64,000 nucleotides of DNA, taken from assembly GCF_022513565.1 (NCBI RefSeq), contig NZ_JAKWBE010000014.1, positions 1-64,000 of the forward strand, written 5' to 3'. The position numbers and the translations under genes were made by a program. Positions 23,645-33,362 of the stretch are shown here, piece by piece. The DNA is from Streptomyces gilvus. GTDB lineage: Bacteria; Actinomycetota; Actinomycetes; Streptomycetales; Streptomycetaceae. Below the pieces are notes generated by a model, which was not told the origin of the DNA, did not search any database, and saw nothing but the letters and a program-made list of their open reading frames with translations. Position 1 is the stretch's first letter. Each line of letters starts with the position of its first letter.

Positions 23645-24526
23645 ATGGATCTGCGCCACCTGCGGTACTTCGTGGCCGTGGCCGAGGAGCGCCACTTCGG
23701 CCGCGCGGCCGAGCGGCTGCACATGGCCCAGCCGCCGCTGTCCCAGCAGATCCGCCAGCTCGAGACGGAGCTGGGCGTCGAACTTCTCCACCGCACCACC
23801 CGCCGAGTCGACCTCACCGAGGCCGGCCGCGCCTACCTCGAGCGGGCGCGCGCGATCCTCGCCGACGTCGACGAAGCCGCCCACCACGCACGGCTCGTCG
23901 CCGCCGGCTCGGTCGGGCACCTCACCATCGGGTGCGTGGGCTCGGCGACGTACAGCCTCCTGCCCGCGCTCTCGCGCCGGCTCACGGAGGAACTGCCCGG
24001 CGTCGACTTCTCCTTCCGCGGTGAGATGCTCGCGCCCGACCAGGTGGAGGCGCTGCGCACCGGCGCGATCGACGTCGCGCTGTTGCGCCCGGTGGCCGCC
24101 GACCTCTCCCTCACCGTGCACACCCTGCGCCGGGACCGGCTCGTCGTGGCCGCACCGGTCGACCACCCCCTCGCGCACCGAAAGCGGCTGCGCGCCGCGG
24201 ATCTCGCGGGTACCGACCTGATCGTCCATTCCGCGGGCCGCCGGTCGGTGATGTACGACGTCGTCCTGGGCCTGTTGCGCGAGGCCGGCGTCGAGCCGCA
24301 CATCCGCCACGAGGTCGGCGAGACCTCGACGCTGATCACGCTCGTGGCCGGCGGTCTCGGCGTCGCCGTCGTCCCCGAGCCCGTGACCGCGCTGACGCTC
24401 GACGGAGTCGCCTATCTACCGCTGACCGGCGCCGACGCACGCGTGGAGCTGGCCGTCGCCCACCGAACCGACCGCGCCGAACCCCACCTGGCCCGGACGG
24501 TCAGGATCATCCGGGCGACTCTGTGA
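23645..24526 (+). CDS. LysR-family regulator of the pca operon
   Basis: A 293-residue LysR regulator with the helix-turn-helix at about 1-60 (LRYFVAVAEERHFGRAAERLHMAQPPLSQQIRQLE) and a normal-length effector domain. Divergent orientation to pcaF with 71 bases between starts is the standard arrangement for LysR regulators of aromatic catabolism, such as CatR, BenM and PcaQ. Its recognition helix differs from that of the LysR protein at 3793, so it should read another site. The ribosome site is poor, and the message may have a very short leader. Confidence 0.9.
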   Translation: MDLRHLRYFVAVAEERHFGRAAERLHMAQPPLSQQIRQLETELGVELLHRTTRRVDLTEAGRAYLERARAILADVDEAAHHARLVAAGSVGHLTIGCVGSATYSLLPALSRRLTEELPGVDFSFRGEMLAPDQVEALRTGAIDVALLRPVAADLSLTVHTLRRDRLVVAAPVDHPLAHRKRLRAADLAGTDLIVHSAGRRSVMYDVVLGLLREAGVEPHIRHEVGETSTLITLVAGGLGVAVVPEPVTALTLDGVAYLPLTGADARVELAVAHRTDRAEPHLARTVRIIRATL

Positions 24527-24589
24527 GCCGCCGCCCATGCGGCCGGCAGACCGGGCAACCCTGTCCAGTGGCGCATGCGGATGAACTCC

Positions 24590-24745
24590 GCCGGCTGGAA
24601 CGCCTCGGGGCCGGCGACCTCCACCCGCCGTCCACAGGTGCGCCGACCGCGGCCGCGGAAGACGATGGGCTGGATCCTGGCGTCGGGCAGACGCACGCTG
24701 TCCCCCTCGGTGACACCGTCGGCGAACCCCTCGGCAGCCGGGCAC
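24590..24745 (-). pseudogene. Remnant of an NmrA-like NAD(P)-binding protein
   Basis: On the - strand a short segment reads EGFADGVTEGDSVRLPDARIQPI and then, after frame changes, SSAAAVGAPVDG and VEVAGPEAF. This order matches the C-terminal part of NmrA/SDR-type NAD(P)-binding oxidoreductases (RLPP..IQPI..DDVA...G..VEVAGPE). At least two frame breaks and a missing N-terminal half show a dead gene. The rest of 24527-24916 holds nothing recognised. Confidence 0.5.
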
Positions 24746-24916
24746 GGCGGGCCGCGGCATGTCACGCTCGTGCCAGGCGTACGGCCGCGGCCATCATGCC
24801 GCTCATGGGGGGGGGACCGCAGTCCCGCGTACCGAGGCCGTCGCCCCCGATCACGGTCCATGCGGAGGTCGACCGGATACAGTGCGCGAAAGGGCAGCCC
24901 TGTCTGGAGGGGAAGC

Positions 24917-26137
24917 GTGACCGACACCAGCGACACCCGGCCCGCGGAGGGCGAGGCACAGGCACCGCGGCGGAGCCCGCTGTACCGCCTGATGCGCTAC
25001 ATACCCCTGATCGCCCCCGTCCTGCTGTGGACCGTGCCCTGCTGGGTGCTCCTGTACGCGGGCCAGCACTGGCCGCTGCCCGTCACGCTGACCGGCACCG
25101 CCCTGTTCGCCCTCGGCCTGGCCGGTATGCCGCTCGCGATGGTGCGCGGCCACGGCCGGCGCCAGCAGGACCGGATGGCGATCGTCGGGGACACCCTGCT
25201 GGGCGGCAGCTGGATCCTGTTCACCTGGTCGGTGCTGCTCGGCGTCCTCCTGCGGCTCGCCCTGACGGTGGCGGGCGTCGGCGAGAGCCAGGACCGGGCC
25301 CGGATCGTCACGTGGGCCGTCCTCGCCGTGGCCGCCGTACTGCTCGCCTGGGGGTACGCCGAGGCCCGCCGCGTGCCACGCGTGCGCCGACTCGACGTGC
25401 GACTCCCGCGGCTGGGCGCCGGGCTGGACGGGCTCCGGGTCGTCCTCATCACCGACACCCACTACGGCCCGCTCGATCGCGCCCGCTGGTCGGCACGGGT
25501 GTGCGAGACGGTGAACGCGCTGGAAGCCGACGTGGTCTGCCACACCGGCGACATCGCGGACGGCACGGCCGAACGCCGCCGCGCCCAGGCCGTCCCCCTG
25601 GGCACCGTGAAGGCCACCCGGGCCCGTGTGTACGTCACCGGCAACCACGAGTACTACAGCGAGGCCCAGGGCTGGGTCGACCTGATGGACGAACTGGGCT
25701 GGGAGCCGCTGCGCAACCGCCATCTGCTGCTCGAACGCGGAGGCGACACCCTCGTGCTCGCCGGCGTCGACGACGTCACCGCCGAGTCGTCCGGCCTGGC
25801 CGGCCACCGCGCGCACCTCGCCGGAGCGCTGGACGGCGCCGACCCCGACCTGCCCGTCCTGCTCCTGGCCCACCAGCCCAAGTTCGTCGACCGGGCGGCA
25901 GCCGCCGGTGTCGACCTCCAGCTCTCGGGCCACACCCACGGCGGCCAGATCTGGCCCTTCCACCACCTGGTCCGCCTCGACCAGCCCGCCCTCGCCGGCC
26001 TCACCCACCACGGCCCGCGCACCCTCCTCTACACCAGCCGCGGCACCGGCTTCTGGGGCCCACCGTTCCGCGTCTTCGCACCCAGCGAGATCACCCTGCT
26101 CGTCCTCCGCTCCCCGCACCGGCCCACCTCGCCGTAG
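24917..26137 (+). CDS. Membrane-anchored metallophosphoesterase
   Basis: A 406-residue protein: about four hydrophobic helices in the first 160 residues, then a calcineurin-like phosphoesterase domain. The metal-binding motifs are all present: DTHYG, HTGDIADG, GNHEYY, LAHQP and SGHTHGGQIWPF. This resembles the YkuE/YaeI-type phosphoesterases, some of which act on lipid-linked substrates at the membrane; the true substrate is not known. The GTG at 24917 is preceded by GGAGGGG at good spacing; the open frame extends upstream across the NmrA remnant but is not coding there. No operon partner is seen. Confidence 0.88.
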   Translation: MTDTSDTRPAEGEAQAPRRSPLYRLMRYIPLIAPVLLWTVPCWVLLYAGQHWPLPVTLTGTALFALGLAGMPLAMVRGHGRRQQDRMAIVGDTLLGGSWILFTWSVLLGVLLRLALTVAGVGESQDRARIVTWAVLAVAAVLLAWGYAEARRVPRVRRLDVRLPRLGAGLDGLRVVLITDTHYGPLDRARWSARVCETVNALEADVVCHTGDIADGTAERRRAQAVPLGTVKATRARVYVTGNHEYYSEAQGWVDLMDELGWEPLRNRHLLLERGGDTLVLAGVDDVTAESSGLAGHRAHLAGALDGADPDLPVLLLAHQPKFVDRAAAAGVDLQLSGHTHGGQIWPFHHLVRLDQPALAGLTHHGPRTLLYTSRGTGFWGPPFRVFAPSEITLLVLRSPHRPTSP

Positions 26138-26240
26138 CCGGGAACTGCGACGTCAGTCCGCCCACTGACCGAGTATCACTGTCAGGACGACGTACATGGC
26201 GATCCGGCTGGGAGGGCCGGCGGCGGGAACCGCCCCGGTG

Positions 26241-27037
26241 TCAGCCGCCGAGGGCCGCTCCGAAGGACGCCCCGGCCTCGTCGGCGCGCAGTGAGTCCGG
26301 GCCGAAGAGGATCGAGCGGTCGCCGGACGGGCCGTGGGCGCCGCCGTACAGCACGCCGACCGCTCCGACGCCCTTCCACTTGCCCGGAGCGCCCACGGCC
26401 AGGTCGGTCGTTCCGTCGCCGTCGTAGTCGCCGAGCGCCAGCGTCGAGCCGAACCGGTCCCCCGTCTCGGCGACGCCGACGACTCCTTCGGTGTCGGGGG
26501 AGATCGTCCGCGCCCGGGAGCCGTTCAGCTCGGAGCCGGTGCGTGGAAGGCGATGGCGCGGTGCGACAGGCCGGTCCGCGCGCCGAAGACCACGGTCACC
26601 GATCCGGCGCCCCGCACGTCGCCTGCCGTCGCACCGCTCGCGCCGACGACCAGGTCCGCGTGGCCGTCGCCGTCCATGTCGCCGAGCGCGAGGGCGGAAC
26701 CGAACCGTTCGTGGGCCCGCGGCTCACCGGGGACACCGGGGTACGCCCGGCTGAGGACCTGGTGCCTGGCGACATGGACCCCCGTCTTCGAGCCGAAGGC
26801 CAATCCCACGTATCCCGCACCGTCCTTGCCCCGGACAGCCGCGCCCGGCGCCCCGACGGCGAGGTCGTCGTAGCCGTCACCGTCGACGTCGGCGGCCCTG
26901 CCGGAGCCCACGGTGGCCGCCGCCACGCTCACCCCGCCCGGCGTTCCCGTCCCCGCCGCCCACTGCCGGATCCCCGCCACGGCGGCCCCCGCGAGCAGGA
27001 GCCCCGCGACAAGGGCACGTAACGGGCGTCTGCGCAT
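26241..27037 (-). pseudogene. FG-GAP repeat secreted protein, frameshifted
   Basis: Starts MRRRPLRALVAGLLLAGAAVAG, a good signal peptide (ATG at 27037 with AGAGG ahead), then runs through FG-GAP blades such as DVDGDGYDDLAVGAPG and DMDGDGHADLVVGASG. The frame stops at 26525 after HAPAPS, but another frame continues at once with DYDGDGTTDLAVGAPG, LYGGAHGPSGDRS and a stop at 26241. One indel near 26525-26540 splits what would be a protein of about 265 residues. It could be a real mutation or a sequencing error. FG-GAP proteins of this kind are surface or secreted beta-propeller proteins of unknown ligand. Confidence 0.7.
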
Positions 27038-27096
27038 GTCCACCGCCTCTTCCACGGTCCGTCGTCTCACCGCCCGGGCCTCCGGCCACGGCCCCC

Positions 27097-28977
27097 CTAC
27101 TCCACGAGCGACACCCTGAGCGGCTCCCACTCCACGCGTGTCCGCGCCCCGTCACGCGCCCAGGTGACCTCCACCCGGGAGTCGCTGACCTCCACACCGG
27201 AAACGGCCTCCCGCAGCGCGACCGGCTCCGTGGCGAGGGCGGCCAGGGACACATGGACGGTCGTACCGCCCGTGCGGCCGGTCAGGCGAGGGACCTGGGC
27301 CCAGCGGGTGCAGGCCGTCCCCTGGGGTGCGCGGATCGAGGTGGGCTCCTCGTCCCAGCCGTGCAGGGCGTGCAGGGCCGAGACGAGGGGTTCGTCCGGG
27401 CCGGTGGCCCAACCGGTCTGCGTGGCCCGCGAGTTGGCGGGCGCGCCGAGGACACGGTGGATGCGGAGTTCGTACGGCCCCCGGGCCACCGTCACGCTCT
27501 CCACGCGCAGTCCCGGCACCATCGGCGGGCCCCCGGCGTAGACCGGCCGGTGCCAGGAGGCGGCCCAGCCCCAGCCGCCACCACCGCCCGCTCCCAGCGG
27601 ACGCACGCGGCACCGGACACTCCCCCGGCCGCCCACCTCGACGGACAGGTGGTTGTCGGCGGTGTTGCCCTTCGCCGTGGGTCCCGTGTGCGTCGAGTAC
27701 GCCAACCGCCCGTAGTGCGGATCGTCCGCGTCCGCCGAGTCACCCTCGTGCGGCCGCACATGGTCGGTGCCGTGGTTGTGCAGTCGTACGATCCCGTCGG
27801 CGCGGGTCGACTGGAGCAGAAGGCCGGGTGCGGGCAGCGCGAGGACCCGGTCGGCCGTCTCGACCGGCGCGGGCTCCTCGGGGTCGGTCCACAGCGGATG
27901 GTTCGGCGGGGCGAGCAGGGCGACGAACGCCTTCGAGGCCCAGTACGGCGAGGAGGGGCCGGAGTAGGTCTGCAGGGTCGCCTCGTGCGGGCCGTACCAG
28001 CCCAGGCTCAGCAGGCCGTCCTCGGTGAGGGCGCCCCGGTCCAGGAAGTGCCGCAGGCTGCCGCTGATGAGGCGGCGGGAGGTGCCCGGGGTGAGCGGGG
28101 TGTGGCCGGTGACGGCGCCGAGGCCGACGGCGGCCGAGGCGGCGAAGCGGTAGGTGAGGGAGCGGCCGTAGTGCAGGGGGGCGCCGTTCGCGGCGAAGAA
28201 CAGGGAGAAGGCGTCGAGGTGTTCGCGCAGGCGGGCGCCGTACACGGCGTCGTCCGTGCCGGCCAGATGGGCGTCCAGGACCGGATACAGGTGCAGGGCC
28301 CAGCCGTTGTAGTGGTCGAAGGCCCGGGCGTCGCCGTCGGTGTACCAGCCGTCGCCGACGTACCAGCCCTCCAGCAGCTCCCGTGCGCGCTGCCGTACGG
28401 CCGCCGTCTCGGCGTCGGCGCGGCCCACCGACTCCAGGAACCCGGCGACGGTGTAGGGGAAGAGGTACCAGTTGTTCGGGGCGGGCGTGTGCCGCAGCGC
28501 GCCGCGCAGCCATTCCTCGGCGCGGTCCTGTACGTCGGCGTCGAGGTTCTTCCACAGCCAGGGCGCGGTCAGGCGCAGGCCGAGCGCGATCGACGCCGAC
28601 TCGACCATGGGCTGGCCCTGGACGTGGTGGTCGAGGATGAGCGGCCAGGACTCGGTGTCGTCGCGGCCGGGTGTCCGGGTGCCGGCGGTGACGCCGCTCG
28701 CGTAGCGGTCCAGCCAGCCGTGCGGGTCGGCGCCGCCCGCTCCGGCGACGCGGAAGGCGGCGGCGAGGAAGGTGCGGGCGTAGCCCTCCAGGCCGTCGGA
28801 GCGCACGCCCGAGCGGGAGGGCCGTCCGGGCAGGTCGAGCAGGGCGCTGCCCGGGGTGCTCCAGCGCCAGGCGGCGGCCAGCAGACCGTCGGCGACGGCT
28901 TCCCAGTGGGCTCGGGTGTATCCGGTGTACGGGCTCGACTCCCGGTCTTCCGGGAGGAGTTGGAAGGGAAGGGTCAT
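27097..28977 (-). CDS. DUF2264 domain protein
   Basis: A 626-residue protein of the DUF2264 family, related in fold to alpha/alpha-barrel polysaccharide-processing enzymes. The N-terminal two thirds are helical with conserved aromatic blocks (NNWYLFPYTVAGFLESVG, YGDGWYTDG-like GDGWYTDGDARAFDHYNGWALH, SPYWASKAF); the last third is beta-rich. No signal peptide, so it acts in the cytoplasm. The ATG overlaps the stop of the hydroxyacid dehydrogenase gene (ATGA). It ends an operon for ABC uptake of a sugar and likely processes the imported oligosaccharide. Relatives are linked to plant polysaccharide use, but the substrate here is unknown. Confidence 0.82.
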   Translation of the reverse strand: MTLPFQLLPEDRESSPYTGYTRAHWEAVADGLLAAAWRWSTPGSALLDLPGRPSRSGVRSDGLEGYARTFLAAAFRVAGAGGADPHGWLDRYASGVTAGTRTPGRDDTESWPLILDHHVQGQPMVESASIALGLRLTAPWLWKNLDADVQDRAEEWLRGALRHTPAPNNWYLFPYTVAGFLESVGRADAETAAVRQRARELLEGWYVGDGWYTDGDARAFDHYNGWALHLYPVLDAHLAGTDDAVYGARLREHLDAFSLFFAANGAPLHYGRSLTYRFAASAAVGLGAVTGHTPLTPGTSRRLISGSLRHFLDRGALTEDGLLSLGWYGPHEATLQTYSGPSSPYWASKAFVALLAPPNHPLWTDPEEPAPVETADRVLALPAPGLLLQSTRADGIVRLHNHGTDHVRPHEGDSADADDPHYGRLAYSTHTGPTAKGNTADNHLSVEVGGRGSVRCRVRPLGAGGGGGWGWAASWHRPVYAGGPPMVPGLRVESVTVARGPYELRIHRVLGAPANSRATQTGWATGPDEPLVSALHALHGWDEEPTSIRAPQGTACTRWAQVPRLTGRTGGTTVHVSLAALATEPVALREAVSGVEVSDSRVEVTWARDGARTRVEWEPLRVSLVE

Positions 28978-29993
28978 GCCGTGTACGCCAGCCTCTCGCG
29001 TCGTACGGGATGCAGGAAACCGGCACCGGCGACCCAGCGGGCCGTCTCGGCGACGGCGAGTTCGGCCAGGCGCCGCCACTCGTTGCCCTGGGAACCGGCC
29101 AGGTGCGGGGTGATGAGAACGTTGTCGCAGTCCCACAACGGGTGCTGCGGCGGCAGGACTTCGGGGGCGGTGACGTCGAGGACGGCACGGATGCGGCCGG
29201 CCCGGGCGGCGTCGGTGAGCGCGCCCTGGTCGATGACGGCGCCGCGTGCGGTGTTGATCAGCACGGAGCCGGGCCGCATCGCGTCGATCAGGGTCCGGCT
29301 GACCAGGCCGCGCGTGGCGGGCAGCAGCGGGGTGTGCACGCTGACGGTGTCGCCGCGCACGAACAGTTCCTCCAACTCCACACGTTCGGCGCCGAGTTCG
29401 GCCGCCTCGGCGTCGGTGACGTACGGGTCGTGCAGGAGGACGTCGAGGTCGTGGGGGCGCAGCAGCTCCATCACGCGGCGGCCGGTGAGGGAGGCGGAGA
29501 GGATGCCGACGGTGCGGCGGTGGTTGCCGACGGTGCGCGGGGTGCGCAGCCAGGGGGCGCGGACCCGGGTGGTGCGGTACTCGCGGGCGCGTTCCAGGAC
29601 GTGTTTGCCGGTCAGCAGGATCATGGCGAGGGTGTACTCGGCGACCGGCAGGGCGTTGGCGGCGGCGGCCGAGGAGACCTCGATGCCGCGCTCCCAGCAG
29701 GCCTCGGTGATGTGTGCGCGGACGCTGCCCGCGGTGTGGACCACCGCACGCAGCCGGGGCGCCGCCGCCAGCACGGCCGCGTCCAGCGGCGGGCAGCCCC
29801 AGCCGGTGATCAACAGGTCGACGCCGGCGAGGACTTCGCGGGCGCGCGCGGTGGTGAGGTCGTCGAGTGCCGGGGGTGGGGCGAGGTCGCAGATCGCGGC
29901 GAGGGCTTCGAGGGACTCGGGGTCGAGGACGGCCGCGGCCGCGTCCCGGGACATGGCGAGGGCGGCGCGTGGACGGAACGTCGAGTCGGTCAT
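28974..29993 (-). CDS. D-isomer-specific 2-hydroxyacid dehydrogenase
   Basis: A 339-residue NAD(P)-dependent dehydrogenase. The Rossmann nucleotide-binding region is VGILSASLTGRRVMELL (about 165-180), where the usual GxGxxG reads less canonically (LSASLTG). The catalytic arginine should lie in INTARGAVID, and the histidine in LITPHLAGSQGNE. It reduces or oxidises a 2-keto/2-hydroxy acid. Position between the transporter genes and the DUF2264 gene suggests it works on a sugar acid from the imported substrate. ATGA overlap with the next gene. Confidence 0.85.
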   Translation of the reverse strand: MTDSTFRPRAALAMSRDAAAAVLDPESLEALAAICDLAPPPALDDLTTARAREVLAGVDLLITGWGCPPLDAAVLAAAPRLRAVVHTAGSVRAHITEACWERGIEVSSAAAANALPVAEYTLAMILLTGKHVLERAREYRTTRVRAPWLRTPRTVGNHRRTVGILSASLTGRRVMELLRPHDLDVLLHDPYVTDAEAAELGAERVELEELFVRGDTVSVHTPLLPATRGLVSRTLIDAMRPGSVLINTARGAVIDQGALTDAARAGRIRAVLDVTAPEVLPPQHPLWDCDNVLITPHLAGSQGNEWRRLAELAVAETARWVAGAGFLHPVRRERLAYTA

Positions 29994-30023
29994 GGGGGTG
30001 CGTTAACTCCTCAGCGAGCCGGG

Positions 30024-30887
30024 CTACTTGACGGAGCCCGCCGTCAGTCCGCTGCGCCAGAAGCGCTGCAGCAGGACGAAGGCGAGGATGAGCGGGAGGA
30101 CGGCCAGCAGGGAGCCCATGATCACCACCGGGTAGTAGTCGGGCTCGACGGTGGCCTGGCTGTTCCACGTGTACAGGCCCAGGCTGACGGGATACAGGTC
30201 CTGGTTGGAGAGCATCACCATCGGGAGGAAGAAGTTGTTCCAGATGGCGGTGAGCTGGAAGAGGAAGACGGTGACCAGTCCGGGGCCGAGCATGCGCAGC
30301 GCCACCCGGGCGTACGTGGTCAGCTCCCCCGCGCCGTCGATGCGCGCGGCCTCCAGGACCTCGTCGGGGACGTAGCCCTGGCTGAAGATGCGGCCGAGGT
30401 AGACGCCGAAGGGGTTGAACAGGACCGGGATGAACACCGCCCAGAAGGTGTTGACGAGCCCGGTGCCGGAGGCCATCAGGTACAGCGGCAGGGCGAGGAC
30501 GGTCTGCGGGACCATGACGGCCGCCAGGACCAGCCCGAACAGCTTCTCCTTGTGCCGGAAGCGGTACTTGTCGAAGGCGTAGCCGCAGGCCACGCTCACC
30601 AGGGCGCCGAGCGCCGCGCCGAGGACGGCGTACAGAAGGCTGTTGAGGTACCAGCGGCCGTACTGGCCGCCGTCCATGGCGAACAGGTCGTGCAGGTTCC
30701 GGCCGAAGGAGAAGTCCTTCAGGGACAGGATGTTGCTGCCGAACAGAGCGTCGCGGGTCTTGCCGGCGGCGAGCACCAGCCAGAGCACGGGCAGCAGGGT
30801 GTAGAGGACGGAGAGGGCGACCACGACGTTGACCGTGGCCCGGCCCAGCGTCCGCGGGCGCGGCAGGGTGGTGTCGGCGGCGCTCAT
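30024..30887 (-). CDS. Sugar ABC transporter permease (MalG type)
   Basis: A 287-residue inner-membrane permease with six helices and the cytoplasmic EAA loop (DEVLEAARIDGAGELTTYARVALRMLGPG, about 185-213) that contacts the ATPase. It belongs to the carbohydrate CUT1 family. The ATG overlaps the stop of the partner permease (ATGA). No ATPase gene is in the operon; Streptomyces CUT1 systems commonly share the MsiK ATPase encoded elsewhere. Confidence 0.9.
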   Translation of the reverse strand: MSAADTTLPRPRTLGRATVNVVVALSVLYTLLPVLWLVLAAGKTRDALFGSNILSLKDFSFGRNLHDLFAMDGGQYGRWYLNSLLYAVLGAALGALVSVACGYAFDKYRFRHKEKLFGLVLAAVMVPQTVLALPLYLMASGTGLVNTFWAVFIPVLFNPFGVYLGRIFSQGYVPDEVLEAARIDGAGELTTYARVALRMLGPGLVTVFLFQLTAIWNNFFLPMVMLSNQDLYPVSLGLYTWNSQATVEPDYYPVVIMGSLLAVLPLILAFVLLQRFWRSGLTAGSVK

Positions 30888-31870
30888 CGGGCCTCCTCCG
30901 TGCGGTCGAGCCGGCTGGTCCAGCGGGTGACGGCGTAGGACAGGGCGATGGTGCACAGCAGCAGGACGACCGAGGCGGCGGCGGCCAGGCTGTAGTTGTT
31001 GCGGGTGAAGGCCGCGTCGTAGATGTACATGCTCGGCGAGAAGCGGGAGCTGATCATCGGGGAGGACTGGCTGAGCAGCATCGGCTCGGTGAACAGCTGC
31101 AGGCCCCAGATCAGGGTGAACATGGCGACCATGACGATGGACGCGCGCACCAGCGGGGTCTTGACCTGCAGTGCCGTGCGTACGGGGCCGGCTCCGTCGA
31201 CGACGGACGCCTCGATCACTTCTCGGGGCACGGCCTGCAGGGCGGCGTAGAAGACCACCATGTTGTAGCCGAGGTTGCTCCACAGGGCGATGTTCACGAT
31301 CGACGGAAGCACGGTGTGCAGCCCCAGGAAGTCGATCGTGATGTCGGCCTTGGCGAACAGTTCGACGACCGGGCTGATGCCGGGCGTGTAGAGGTAGAGC
31401 CAGATCAGGGCGGCGATGATGCCGGGCACGGCGTGCGGCAGGAACAGGCCGAGCTGGGCCGAGGCCCGCAGCCGCACGACCCCGGAGTCCAGCAGCAGCG
31501 CCAGGGCCAGGGAGCCGATCACCATGAGCGGGATGTAGACCAGGCAGTACAGGGCGACCGTGCCGAGCCCGGACAGGAACGTCGGGTCGGTCAGGACGGC
31601 CGTGTAGCTGCGGAACCCGACGAAAATGGTGCGGGCGGCGCCGAAGCCGAGGCCGGGGTGGTCGTCGCCGTAGAAGCTGAGGTAGACGGCGGTGCCGACG
31701 GGGATCAGGAAGACGGTCACCAGCAGGGCGAAGAAGGGCGCCATCAGGACGCCGCAGGCGCCGAGTTGACGGCGCCGGGCCGCCTTGCGGGTGCGGTGGG
31801 CGGGGGCCGGCGCGGTGCCGGGGAGTGCGGCGGGCGGGGCGTGCTGGGTGGTCGCGGCCACGGGGTTCAC
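30884..31870 (-). CDS. Sugar ABC transporter permease (MalF type)
   Basis: A 328-residue CUT1-family permease with six or seven helices after a basic RTRKAARRRQ start. The EAA loop reads REVIEASVVDGAGPVRTALQVKTPLVR. It forms the membrane channel with the MalG-type permease. A GTG at 31870 has AAAGG close by; a GTG three codons later with AGGTG at better spacing is equally possible. It lies 78 bases after the binding-protein gene. Confidence 0.9.
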   Translation of the reverse strand: MNPVAATTQHAPPAALPGTAPAPAHRTRKAARRRQLGACGVLMAPFFALLVTVFLIPVGTAVYLSFYGDDHPGLGFGAARTIFVGFRSYTAVLTDPTFLSGLGTVALYCLVYIPLMVIGSLALALLLDSGVVRLRASAQLGLFLPHAVPGIIAALIWLYLYTPGISPVVELFAKADITIDFLGLHTVLPSIVNIALWSNLGYNMVVFYAALQAVPREVIEASVVDGAGPVRTALQVKTPLVRASIVMVAMFTLIWGLQLFTEPMLLSQSSPMISSRFSPSMYIYDAAFTRNNYSLAAAASVVLLLCTIALSYAVTRWTSRLDRTEEAR

Positions 31871-31948
31871 CTGCCTTTCGGGCGGCTCAGGTGGGGTGCG
31901 GATGCCTTGCAGGTGGCTCGAATGCGGTACGGGGGCCTTGCCGGTGGC

Positions 31949-33283
31949 TCAGGTGCTGTGCTGGGTGGTGGACAGGCCGAGGGCCTTCAGGTCGGGCATC
32001 GTGCCGTCCTGGGCCGCGCGCACCGCGTCGATGAGGCTGCCCTGGCCGCCGCTGACACGGGCGAAGCCGTCCTGCATCACCTTGCCGGTGGCGGTCATCC
32101 GCGGGCCCCACACCCAGCCGTCGCGGATCTTGCGGGCCTCCTGGTCGAAGAGCGTGTAGATGTCCTGCCCGCCGTAGTAGGAGCGGTCGAAGGCCTTGCG
32201 GTCGACGGGGACCAGTCCGGGCACGGCCGGGTACTGGCTGCTCGCGCCGCTGGAGAGCCGGGCGCGCAGTGCGTCGGGGTGGGAGACCTGCCACTCGATG
32301 AACTCCATGGCGGCCTCGGGGTGCCGGCTGTCCTTGGTGACGGCGAAGGTGGAGCCGCCGTGGGTGCCGACGGCCGGCCGGCTCTCGTCCCACTGCGGCA
32401 GCGGCGCGATCCGCCACTTGCCCTTCAGACCGGGCTGCGCCTTCATCTGCGCGCCGGCGTCCCAGGCGCCGGTGAGCCGGGTCAGCACCAGCCCGTCGGC
32501 GACCTGTGCGTCGTACTGGCGGCTGTCCATGGCGTTGACGAACACGACGTCCTCGTCCATGAGTTTCTGCCAGTACGACGCCACGCGCCGGGTGGGCGCG
32601 TCGGCGAGGGAGACGTTCCAGGCGCCGTGGGAGGTGTCGAACCACTGGGCGCCGGCCTGCCAGCAGTAGGCCGCGAACGGGGTGGCGAGGCTGTCGGTGG
32701 GAAACAGCGCCAGCCGGCGCTTGGGCGCCTTGCGTCTGACCGTGTGCGCGAGCTCGGCGAACTCGTCCCAGGTGCGCGGGACGTGGAGGCCGTACTGCTC
32801 GAACAGGTCGGCGCGGTAGTGCATGACCATCGGCTCGACGTCGAGGGGGACGCTGAAGGTGCGGCCCTGGAAGGTGGTGAGGCCGAGGGCCTGCGGCAGG
32901 AGTTTGGCCTTGAGGGTGTCGCTGATCATGCCGCTGATGTCGCGGGCGACGCCGTCGATGGCGAAGCCCGGTATCTGCGGGTACTCGATGGTGGCCACGT
33001 CGGGCGCGTTGCCGGCCCGGGCGGCGTTGGAGAGCTTGGCGTAGCCGCCCTGGGTGCCGGACGGGATCTGCTGGAAGTCGACCTGGACACGGTCGTGGGT
33101 GCGGTTGAACGCGTCCACCACCTGCTGGCTGCCCCGCAGGGCGGACCAGAAGGTGATGCGCGTGGTCCCGCTGGTGCTGCCCGCCGTGGTGGCGCCCTGT
33201 CCGCTGCAGGCGCTCAGGGCACCGGTCAGCGGCAGGGCGGCCATCGCGGCGAGCACGGATCGACGGCTGCGTCGACCAGGCAT
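31949..33283 (-). CDS. Sugar ABC transporter substrate-binding lipoprotein
   Basis: A 444-residue extracellular solute-binding protein (family 1). The signal peptide is RRSRRSVLAAMAALPLTGALSAC, with lipobox LSAC, so it is tethered to the outer face of the membrane. The twin-arginine-like basic start may direct it through Tat. The mature part has the family pattern ITFWSALRGSQQVVDAFNRTH and FSVPLDVEPMVMHYRADLFEQYG. It captures the sugar for the two permeases. I chose the ATG at 33283 with GGGAGG ahead; the longer frame upstream lacks features. The sugar is unknown. Confidence 0.9.
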   Translation of the reverse strand: MPGRRSRRSVLAAMAALPLTGALSACSGQGATTAGSTSGTTRITFWSALRGSQQVVDAFNRTHDRVQVDFQQIPSGTQGGYAKLSNAARAGNAPDVATIEYPQIPGFAIDGVARDISGMISDTLKAKLLPQALGLTTFQGRTFSVPLDVEPMVMHYRADLFEQYGLHVPRTWDEFAELAHTVRRKAPKRRLALFPTDSLATPFAAYCWQAGAQWFDTSHGAWNVSLADAPTRRVASYWQKLMDEDVVFVNAMDSRQYDAQVADGLVLTRLTGAWDAGAQMKAQPGLKGKWRIAPLPQWDESRPAVGTHGGSTFAVTKDSRHPEAAMEFIEWQVSHPDALRARLSSGASSQYPAVPGLVPVDRKAFDRSYYGGQDIYTLFDQEARKIRDGWVWGPRMTATGKVMQDGFARVSGGQGSLIDAVRAAQDGTMPDLKALGLSTTQHST

Positions 33284-33362
33284 CGGGCCTCCCGAGGCTC
33301 CTGCGTGCCCGGGTGGGCACGACCTGTTCGAGTCACCGGAATCCTCCGTGGCCCACGAGAAA

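Noticed and set aside
29010..30938. Long + strand open frames across 27,253-33,400 and 34,293-39,362
   Set aside because: They lie opposite clear - strand genes (transporter operon, pyc) and have low-complexity, non-family translations; they are products of high GC.
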